DNA of 64,000 nt, from positions 262,901 to 326,900 of the forward strand of contig CAWKNX010000009.1 of the NCBI GenBank assembly GCA_963851085.1, in the 5' to 3' direction. This stretch comes from DATFVJ01 sp963851085. GTDB lineage: Bacteria; Actinomycetota; Actinomycetes; Streptosporangiales; Streptosporangiaceae. The notes under the pieces are model-generated. The model did not search any database and was not told the origin of the DNA. It was given only the letters and a program-made list of their open reading frames with translations. Shown here piece by piece: positions 36,760 through 43,561 of the stretch (position 1 is the stretch's first letter; each line of letters begins with the position of its first letter). The position numbers and the translations under genes are program-made.

Positions 36760-38169
36760 CGCCGGCTGCGGCGCGGCCCGGCCGCCGCGGCCGTGCCCGC
36801 CGTGCTCGCTCTGCTCCCTGCGATCACGTGCCCGCCACCACTCCTGGCCGCTGGCTGGCAGCATGTAGATGGGGTCGTAGTAGGCGTACTCGCGGCTGAG
36901 CGCGAGCCGGTCCTCCGCTTCGACCCCCGTACGGTAGTTCTTCGTCCAGTAGGAGATGCCGCGCTCCGCGTCGTACCTGGTCACCTGGTGCACCCAGCGC
37001 TTGCCCACGTACGGCACGTCGCAGACGATCCGCGGCGTGGCGAAGCCGGGCAGGTAGCCCATGAGCTGATGCTGCAGGTGCTGCGCTTCGCCGACCGTGA
37101 GCCTCCAGTGCTCGCTGCCGGGGATCATGTCGCACATGTAGAAGTAGTAGGGCATGATCTCGGCGCCGTCGAGCAAGCGGAAGCACAGGTCGAGCAGCGC
37201 CGCCGGGCTGTCGTTGACGTCGCGCAGCAGCACGCCCTGGTTGCGCACGTCGCGGATCCCGGTCTCCAGCATGGCCTGCGCTGCCCGGGCGACCAGCGGT
37301 GTGACCGACTGGGCCGCGTTGACGTGGGTGTGGATGGCCAGGCTGACGCCGCGCTGGCGGGCGGTGGTGGCGAGCCGTTCCATGCCCGCCCTGACCTCGT
37401 CCTGCAGCCAGTGCTGCGGCAGGCCCATGAGCGCCTTGCTCGCCAGCCGGATGTCACGGATGCTGTCGATGTCGAGCAGCGCGCTGACGAACTCTTCGAG
37501 GCGCGGCCAGGGCAGGTTCGCGACGTCGCCACCTGAAACTACGACATCCCTGACGCCCGGTGACCGGCGCAGGTAGTCCAGCATCGCGCCGAGCCGATCC
37601 TGCCTCGCGAGGGCGAACTTGTGCTTGCCCGTGACCGCGGTGGGGTTACCGACCAGGTCCATGCGGGTGCAGTGCCCGCAGTATTGCGGGCAGGTGGGCA
37701 GGACCTCGGCGAGCACCTTGGTCGGGTAGCGGTGAGTGAGGCCCTCGACCGCCCACATCTCCGCCTCGTGCAGCGAGTCCCGCTGCGCGTACGGATGCGA
37801 CGGCCAGTCTTCGCGGCGGTCGCTGAAGACCGGGATCATGTACCTGCGCACGGGATCGGCGTAGTACGCGTCGGTGAATCCCTGCTGCCCTGGCGTGTGG
37901 GCCGGGGCCACGGTGTTGAGCATCTGCGGCGGCATGAGCATCGACATGGTGGCGCGTTCGCGCTGGTCGCGATCGAGGTCGGCATAGAACCGCTCGTCGA
38001 GACCGTCGCCGACCACCTGGCGCAGCTGCCGGATGCTCTTGACGCAGTGCGCCCGCTGCCACTGGGCGGATTCCCAGTCCGCCGCGCTCACGTCCGCCCA
38101 CCCTGGAAAGCGCCGCCAATCGGGTTCGGCCGGCTCCACGTGCCGGTAACCATACGGCTGGTCGATCAT
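36745..38169 (-). CDS. kamA: Lysine 2,3-aminomutase (radical SAM, PLP)
   Basis: 474 residues from ATG 38169 with AAGGAGG upstream. The enzyme converts L-lysine to L-beta-lysine using SAM, a [4Fe-4S] cluster and PLP. The cluster motif is CPQYCGHC (Cys160, 164, 167). The family frame follows: RYPTKVLAEVLPTCPQ, VVVSGGDVANLP, IRDIRLASKALMGLP, GIRDVRNQGVLLRDVND, and EIMPYYFYMCDMIPGSEHW. The lysine-binding Asp in RDVND is present. The PLP segment, PGGGGK in clostridial enzymes, is here CDVPYVGKRW, keeping the Asp and Lys but not the glycines. The tail is A/Q/R-rich and ends in a tandem repeat. It is divergent from kdd-kamDE-kal, the downstream steps of lysine breakdown; glutamate 2,3-aminomutase is less likely in that context. 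Confidence 0.88.
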   Translation of the reverse strand: MIDQPYGYRHVEPAEPDWRRFPGWADVSAADWESAQWQRAHCVKSIRQLRQVVGDGLDERFYADLDRDQRERATMSMLMPPQMLNTVAPAHTPGQQGFTDAYYADPVRRYMIPVFSDRREDWPSHPYAQRDSLHEAEMWAVEGLTHRYPTKVLAEVLPTCPQYCGHCTRMDLVGNPTAVTGKHKFALARQDRLGAMLDYLRRSPGVRDVVVSGGDVANLPWPRLEEFVSALLDIDSIRDIRLASKALMGLPQHWLQDEVRAGMERLATTARQRGVSLAIHTHVNAAQSVTPLVARAAQAMLETGIRDVRNQGVLLRDVNDSPAALLDLCFRLLDGAEIMPYYFYMCDMIPGSEHWRLTVGEAQHLQHQLMGYLPGFATPRIVCDVPYVGKRWVHQVTRYDAERGISYWTKNYRTGVEAEDRLALSREYAYYDPIYMLPASGQEWWRARDRREQSEHGGHGRGGRAAPQPAAQRA

Positions 38170-38346
38170 GCCGCCTCCTTGCCGGTGCGCTCCGCGGCGG
38201 CGAGCGCACCGCGGCATCATCGGTCCGCCGATCCGGACGATGTCTCCGATTGTCCCTAGGTAACGAAAAAACCTATCGTCATAGTAGCCTCTAACGAGAA
38301 ATTCTCTTCTTACATGACGTTCTGGGCGCAGGAAGCCAGCAGCGGC

Positions 38347-38384
38347 CCAGCGGTGGGAAGGACGGCCAGCGGTGGGAAGGATGG
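38347..38384. repeat. 19-bp tandem duplication covering the kdd ribosome site
   Basis: CCAGCGGTGGGAAGGACGG at 38347 and CCAGCGGTGGGAAGGATGG at 38366. Each contains GGGAAGG; the second serves GTG 38390. The rest of 38170-38389 holds two small palindromes, TAGGT-N9-ACCTA (38257-38275) and GAGAA-A-TTCTC (38296-38306), in an A+T-rich divergent promoter zone. Confidence 0.65.
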
Positions 38385-38389
38385 TCAGT

Positions 38390-39552
38390 GTGGCACCGAA
38401 CCATGCGCGCGGGGGTTCGCCATACGGCCTGCACCGGGTCATTGAGCCCGCCGGGGTGCTGCCACAGGCCGCCGTCAGGCTTGACACGCGGCCGCGGATC
38501 GGGCCTGACGAGGTCCGCGTCGCGGTCGAGCGGCTCAACCTGGACGCCGCCTCCCACCGGCAACTCCGCGATGCGCACGGCGGCGACCCGGCCAAGGTAA
38601 GGGCGGCGGTGCTGGAGATCATCCAGACGCGCGGCAAGATGCACAACCCGGTCACCGGATCGGGCGGAATGCTGGTCGGCGTGGTGGACGAGGCCGGTCC
38701 GGCCTCCCCGCTCGGGCTGAAGCCCGGGGACAGGATCGCGACACTCGTCTCGCTCACCCTGACCCCGCTCGTCATCACCGACGGGCTCGCCCGCTGGGAC
38801 GGCGCATCCGAGCAGGTGCCCTGCGAGGGGCACGCGATCCTGTTCGGCCGCTCGATCGCCGCTGTGCTGCCTGATGATCTGCCGGTGCCGCTCGCCCTGG
38901 CGGTGCTTGACGTCTGCGGTGCCCCGGCGCTGACGTCCCGCGTGGTGGCTTCCTACACCGGCCCCGCCGGCCCGCCGCCGCGGGCGGCGCCTGGTCCGCA
39001 GGCGGCGCCGGCGGGCGCTCGCCGTTGCCCGGTTCCGTGGGCGTCACCGTCGCGGTCATCGGCGCGTCGGGAAAGAGCGGCAGCCTGTCCGCCGCGGCGG
39101 CCCGCCGGGCCGGCGCGGCCCTGGTGATCGGCGTGGTGCCCGACAGCGCGGAGGCCGCCCAGCTCCGCGAGGCTGGCCGCGGTGCACCGGAGTCACCGGG
39201 TGCGCGCCATCGCCTTGCGGACCAGATCGTCATAGCCGACGCGCGCGATCCGGTCGCGCTCGCTGAGGCGGTGGCGATGGCGGGCGGGCCGGCGGACGTG
39301 ACCGTGGTCTGTGTCGACGTGCCAGGCTGCGAGGGCGGCGCGATCCTTGCCACCGCTCAGGGCGGCACCGTGATCTTCTTCTCCATGGCCACCTCGTTCA
39401 CGGCCGCCGCGCTCGGCGCGGAAGGCCTGGCGGCGGACGTCACCATGCTGATCGGAAACGGGTACGTGCCCGGCCACGCCGGCCTTGCCCTGGATCTCAC
39501 CCGGGCCGAACCTGCGGTCCGGGCGCTCTTCGAACGCCGGGTGGCACAGTGA
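38390..39552 (+). pseudogene. kdd: L-erythro-3,5-diaminohexanoate dehydrogenase, one frameshift
   Basis: GTG 38390 (GGAAGG nine bases upstream) starts the Kdd N-terminus: SPYGLHRVIEPAGVLPQ, the KMHNPVTGSGGMLVG motif, LKPGDRIATLVSLTLTPL, and PLALAVLDVCGAPALTS. After a proline/alanine-rich stretch the frame fails near 39020. The next frame resumes with the NAD-binding half (VGVTVAVIGASGKSG), VIADARDPVALAEAV, VYFF-type strand TVIFFSMATSFTAAALGAEG, and MLIGNGYVPGHAGL. Kdd oxidises 3,5-diaminohexanoate to 3-keto-5-aminohexanoate. The linker of about 20 residues between halves is not in clostridial Kdd. One missing base near 39018-39024 restores about 387 residues. Stop overlaps the kamD start. Confidence 0.82.
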
Positions 39553-41141
39553 CTCCCAAACTCGGGCTTGACCCCGCGTCGGTCAGCGAGGCCCGCAAGC
39601 TGGCCGAACGGGCGGGCCGCCCGATCGTCGAACTGGCGCGCGCAAACACGACGGTGTCGGTCGAGCGCACCGTGCTCAGGCTCGCCGGCCTTGAGGGCGC
39701 GGACGGCGACGGCATGCCGTGGGTCAACCGGCTGACCGACGCGGTCCGCGAGCAGACCGGGCTCTCCCACGGCGTCGCCCTGCCCACATGGGACGCGCTG
39801 CGGAGCGGTGGTTACCCGGATCTGCCGGCCCTGGCGGCCGCCGCGGCCGGCGGCACGGCAAGGTTCCGCATTCCACCCGGCGCGGACGCAGAGGCGGCGC
39901 GGCAGGCGGCCGCCGGCGCCGCCCGCGCGGGCATCGCCCGGATCGACGCGCGCCGCGCCGAGCGCGCCGCGATGATCCGCGACACCGCCGAGCCGCCGAT
40001 GCCGTGGATCTATCTGATCGTGGCCACCGGGGACATCCACGAGGACATCCCGCAGGCCCAGGCCGCCGCGCGCGAGGGCGCCGACGTCATCGCGGTGATC
40101 CGCTCCACCGGTCAGTCGCTGTTCGACTACGTGCCCGAGGGCGCCACCCGTGAAGGGTACGCGGGCACCTACGCCACCCAGGAGAACTTCCGGCTCATGC
40201 GCGCCGCGCTTGACGACGTTTCCCGCGAGCTCGGCCGTTATGTGCGGCTCACCAATTACGCCTCAGGCCTGTGCATGCCCGAGATCGCGGCGCTCGCCGG
40301 GCTCGAGCGGCTGGACATGATGCTGAACGACTGCATGTACGGCATCATCTTCCGCGACATCAACCCACAGCGGACCTTCATCGACCAGCGGCTGGCCAGG
40401 CAGATCCACGCCAGGGCCGGCATCATCATCAACACGGGCGAGGACAACTACCTCACCACCGCCGACGCGGTCGACGCCGCGCACACGGTGGTGGTGAGCC
40501 AGTTGCTCAATGAGTACTTCGGCAAGGAGGCGGGCCTGGCGGACGGGCAGCTCGGGCTTGGGCACGCCTTCGAGATCAACCCGGCGGTCCCTGGCTCGTT
40601 CCTGCTCGAGCTCGCCCACGCCCAGCTCGTGCGCGAGCTGTTCCCGGACGCGCCGCTGAAGTACATGCCGCCGACCAAGCACATGACGGGCAACATCTTC
40701 GCCGGCTACCTGCTCGACGCCTTCTTCAACCTGTGCGGGCTGATGACCGGCCAGTCGATCCTGCTGATCGGCATGCTGACCGAGGGCATCCACACCCCGT
40801 TCCTTTCCGACCGGGACCTGGCGCTGGAGAATGTCCGCTACGTGCGGGAGGCGGCCGGGCGGCTGGGCGAGGACTTCCGCCCCGGCCCGGACTCGCCCGT
40901 GACCCGCCGCGCCCACCAGGTGCTCGGCGAGGCGGTGGACCTGCTGCGCAGGATCGATGGCGAGGGGCTGCTCCGGGCGATCGCCGACGGCACGTTCGGC
41001 GTGACCAGGCGGCCGCCGGACGGCGGCAAAGGGCTGGACGGGGTGGTGGCGAAGGCGGACGGCTACTTCAATCCCGCCACCGAAATTCTCGAAAATCCCG
41101 AACGGCTGCCGCGCGGTGCCGCGCCCGCGCCCGTGTCATGA
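39549..41141 (+). CDS. kamD: Lysine 5,6-aminomutase, alpha subunit
   Basis: 530 residues; GTG 39549 overlaps the kdd stop (GTGA). The B12- and PLP-dependent enzyme moves the terminal amino group of beta-lysine to give 3,5-diaminohexanoate. Family motifs run throughout: LGLDPASVSEARKLAERAG, MPWIYLIVATGDIHEDIPQA, IAVIRSTGQSLFDYVPEGAT, YVRLTNYASGLCMPEIAA, DMMLNDCMYGIIFRDINPQR, IINTGEDNYLTTADAV, and MPPTKHMTGNIF. Length is close to that of clostridial KamD. The beta subunit follows after a 253-base spacer. Confidence 0.92.
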   Translation: MTPKLGLDPASVSEARKLAERAGRPIVELARANTTVSVERTVLRLAGLEGADGDGMPWVNRLTDAVREQTGLSHGVALPTWDALRSGGYPDLPALAAAAAGGTARFRIPPGADAEAARQAAAGAARAGIARIDARRAERAAMIRDTAEPPMPWIYLIVATGDIHEDIPQAQAAAREGADVIAVIRSTGQSLFDYVPEGATREGYAGTYATQENFRLMRAALDDVSRELGRYVRLTNYASGLCMPEIAALAGLERLDMMLNDCMYGIIFRDINPQRTFIDQRLARQIHARAGIIINTGEDNYLTTADAVDAAHTVVVSQLLNEYFGKEAGLADGQLGLGHAFEINPAVPGSFLLELAHAQLVRELFPDAPLKYMPPTKHMTGNIFAGYLLDAFFNLCGLMTGQSILLIGMLTEGIHTPFLSDRDLALENVRYVREAAGRLGEDFRPGPDSPVTRRAHQVLGEAVDLLRRIDGEGLLRAIADGTFGVTRRPPDGGKGLDGVVAKADGYFNPATEILENPERLPRGAAPAPVS

Positions 41142-41394
41142 TCACGGCGCCGGCGTCGGCCTGGCAGTGCGGCAAGCCCTCCATCCAGGGCCCGCCCTAT
41201 CGGGACCTGCCCTCCCAGGTGGCCCTGTCAGGACCCGCTCTCCCCGCGGGTCCCTATCAAGACCCGCCCTCCCAGAGGGGGCGTTGCCCCACTGCTGATC
41301 TTGGCAGGCTGTCAAGACCTGGGGGAGGGGTGAACGGGGTTCTGTGGATAGCTTTTCCCGTTGTCCCCAGGGTGGTTACGGAAGGGAGAGTCTG
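41142..41394. other. Spacer between kamD and kamE with degenerate repeats
   Basis: About 250 bases where an operon spacer of a few bases would be expected. Imperfect repeats of a TATC(G/A)(G/A)GACC(C/T)GCC(C/T) type lie at about 41197, 41255 and 41229. Stable G/C hairpins are possible. No cobalamin or lysine riboswitch core was seen, and no open frame of note. Confidence 0.4.
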
Positions 41395-42384
41395 GTGAGC
41401 CTCGTCCGGCCTTATGGTGATACGACCGGGGACGGCCGGGTGCAGCTGTCGTTCACGCTGCCGGTGCCGCTGGCTGGCGCCGCCGGGCGGGCTCGCGCCG
41501 AGGGCGCGGCGCTGCAGCTCGCCGCCAAGATGGGCATGGACCAGGCGATGGTGGTCCACGCCAAGGCCATGGGCCCGGACTTCACGTTCTTCATCGTGTA
41601 CGGACGCGTGAGTCACTTTGTCGATTTGTCGGCTGTTACCGTGACGGAGCGCGAATTCCCGCTGCTGTCGCCGCAGGAGGTGAACCTGCGGATCCGCTCG
41701 GTGCTCGGCCGCAAGCTCGTGGTCGTCGGCGCGTGCGTCGGCACCGACGCGCATACGGTCGGGATCGACGCGATCCTGAATGTCAAGGGCCATGCGGGGG
41801 AGAAGGGCCTGGAGTACTACCGCGAGATGCGCGTGCTCAACCTGGGCGCGCAGGTGACCGTCCAGGAGCTTGCCGAGCGTGCCAGGCGTGAACACGCCGA
41901 CGCGGTCCTCGTCAGCCAGGTGGTGACCCAGCGCGACGCCCATCTGGCCGGCGCGCGGGCCCTTGCGGACGCGTTCGCGCGGCCGTCAGGGCTCCCGCGG
42001 CCAGAGGCGCAGCGCCCGCCGGGGGCACCACGGGCCCTGACCACCCCAAGCCCCCTGCCGGGCGGCACCGGGCCTGCGGGCGGCACCGCGCAGCCGTCCG
42101 GGGCAGCTGACCGCTACGGGCGGACAGGCGCGGCGGCGGACGCCCCGGCGCGGCCACTGCTTGTCGTCGGCGGCCCGCGTTTCGACCCGGCGATGGCCGG
42201 TGACCTGGGCGTGGACCGGATTTTCGGCCGCGGGACCACGCCGGGGGAGGTCGCGAGCTACCTGGTGCACGCGCTTGCCGCGCCTGGAGCCGGCGGCCCG
42301 GGCGGCGCGAACGCCAGGGCCGGGTCCCCGGTGTCCACTGCGCCCGCCGCGCCTGCGGTGCCCTACCGGGAGGTGCCGGGGTGA
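41395..42384 (+). CDS. kamE: Lysine 5,6-aminomutase, beta (B12-binding) subunit
   Basis: About 329 residues from GTG 41395 (GGGAG upstream). It opens with LVRPYGDTTGDGRVQLSFTL, the shared KamE start. The B12-binding base-off motif is GTDAHTVGIDAILNVKGHAG (D-x-H-x-x-G), followed by LEYYREMRVLNLGAQV and ADAVLVSQVVTQRDAH. The Rossmann domain normally continues straight to a CGGPR strand; here a run of about 65 residues rich in Pro/Ala/Gly intervenes before LLVVGGPRFDPAMAGDLGVD. The lysine that carries PLP lies in the conserved region near NVKGHAGEKG. The stop overlaps the kal start. Confidence 0.9.
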   Translation: MSLVRPYGDTTGDGRVQLSFTLPVPLAGAAGRARAEGAALQLAAKMGMDQAMVVHAKAMGPDFTFFIVYGRVSHFVDLSAVTVTEREFPLLSPQEVNLRIRSVLGRKLVVVGACVGTDAHTVGIDAILNVKGHAGEKGLEYYREMRVLNLGAQVTVQELAERARREHADAVLVSQVVTQRDAHLAGARALADAFARPSGLPRPEAQRPPGAPRALTTPSPLPGGTGPAGGTAQPSGAADRYGRTGAAADAPARPLLVVGGPRFDPAMAGDLGVDRIFGRGTTPGEVASYLVHALAAPGAGGPGGANARAGSPVSTAPAAPAVPYREVPG

Positions 42385-42803
42385 GCGGCGAGGGGCCCGC
42401 AGCAAGCGTGGGGAGCGCGGGGATCGTGGGCAGCACAGTCACCCACCGCAGATACGTGCCGTACGGCCATGCCCACTACGGCGGGAATCTCGTGGACGGT
42501 GCTTACGTCCTCGGGCTGTTCGGCGATGTGGCCACCGAGGTGTGCATCCGGACGGACGGCGACGAGGGACTGTTCGCCGCCTACTCCGAGGTCCAGTTCC
42601 TCGCGCCGGTGCGCGCGGGCGACGTGATCGAGGCGACCGCCACCGTGGTGCGGGCCGGGCGGCGCAGCCGCGAGCTCGCCTTCGAGGCGAGGGTGACATG
42701 CCGGGCCGATCCGGCAGGCGGCCTGTCCGCCGCACGGGTGCTCGGCGAGCCGATCGTGGTGGTCACAGCGAAAGGCACCGTGGTGGTGCCGCCACGCACC
42801 TGA
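42381..42803 (+). CDS. kal: 3-aminobutyryl-CoA ammonia-lyase
   Basis: 140 residues, hotdog-fold. GTG 42381 overlaps the kamE stop. Conserved residues match clostridial Kal closely: VPYGHAHYGGNLVDGAYVLG, LFGDVATEVCIRTDGDEGLF, AAYSEVQFLAPVRAGDVIEA, and EPIVVVTAKGTVVVP. The enzyme eliminates ammonia from 3-aminobutyryl-CoA to give crotonyl-CoA. It acts two enzymes after Kdd; the cleavage enzyme Kce that makes the substrate is not in the window. Its presence fixes the pathway as lysine degradation rather than beta-lysine for antibiotics. Confidence 0.9.
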   Translation: MSGEGPAASVGSAGIVGSTVTHRRYVPYGHAHYGGNLVDGAYVLGLFGDVATEVCIRTDGDEGLFAAYSEVQFLAPVRAGDVIEATATVVRAGRRSRELAFEARVTCRADPAGGLSAARVLGEPIVVVTAKGTVVVPPRT

Positions 42804-42867
42804 CGGCGGTACCCGAGGAGGCCAGGCCCCGCTGCGCCCGTGCTCTCCACTAGCGCCCAGGGCCCGG

Positions 42868-43090
42868 TCACCAGCCGGCTCGTGCGCGGACGGCGGCGAG
42901 CGCCGTCCGCGCCTCCTGGCCGATCCCGGGCAAGCCGCGTGCCCTGGTACACGTCGCCAGGCTGGAACACCCGGCCGGCCACGGCGGACGTGCGGAAGTA
43001 GCCGTACCGGGGATCTTCGCCCGACATGCACCGCAGCAGCGAGTTCCACATGTGCCAGTGGGTCTCGACCGGCGCTCCGCGAGGTTGACA
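42868..43090 (-). pseudogene. Unidentified gene fragment, frameshifted
   Basis: Protein-like sequence in a minus frame (APVETHWHMWNSLLRCMSG, DPRYGYFRTSAVAGRVFQPG) shifts to a second frame (LPGIGQEARTALAAVRARAG) that ends at 42868. No start and no family recognised. It lies tail-to-tail with kal. Flanks to 43385 show no other coding signal. Confidence 0.3.
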
Positions 43091-43385
43091 TCGAGACGCG
43101 GGGCGGTAAGTTGCTGCGCAGTCCAGCACCGGGCTAACCAGCCGGGCCGGCTGGCCCGGCCACTTCGCGGGCTGCGCCACGGACGGGGGGCTCCCAGCCG
43201 AACCGTCTTGTTGCCAGGTGCGGAACACGGAGCAATGGCCGCGCCGCGGTCCTGGCTGGGCGGGGGGGTTGGACCCGGAAAGGGCCCGGGCACCCAGTAG
43301 ACAACGGAATGCGAGCTCGTTGCCGGCGGGACGTGTTCCGGTCCGAAGGGATGTCCGGGCCCTTTTCCGTGTGTTCGGTGCCTAC

Positions 43386-43434
43386 GAGCCTGTTTGAGGA
43401 CCCTCGCGACGAGCGAGGGTCCTCAAACAGGCTC
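43386..43434. repeat. Perfect 22-bp inverted repeat, 5-bp loop
   Basis: Arms begin GAGCCTGTTTGAGGACCC and are exactly complementary; the loop is GACGA, followed by CAAAAA. Stem length is longer than most terminators. It lies in the 758-base gap between kal and lnt (42804-43561), where no gene is recognised apart from the fragment at 42868-43090. No second copy was noticed in the window. Confidence 0.8.
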
Positions 43435-43561
43435 CAAAAAGCTGGCGTTCGCGTGGTCCGCCCCGTGGGCACGGTGTGTGCACATCCCGGATCGGTTACA
43501 GCATCGGAAAGTCGGCGGGTGCGTGACCCCGACGTGTTCAGGGAACGGGTAACGTGCCTGC

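Noticed and set aside
36745..38169. KamA as EpmB or glutamate 2,3-aminomutase
   Set aside because: The partner genes kdd, kamDE and kal fit lysine. There is no EF-P or epmA gene adjacent. Cannot be excluded from sequence alone.
38170..41394. Cobalamin or lysine riboswitch controlling the lysine genes
   Set aside because: I looked in the kamA-kdd spacer and the kamD-kamE spacer for the conserved B12-box and lysine core and saw neither. An Infernal scan would decide.
43386..43434. tRNA gene or insertion-sequence end
   Set aside because: It folds as one long hairpin, not a cloverleaf, and there is no transposase or target duplication nearby.
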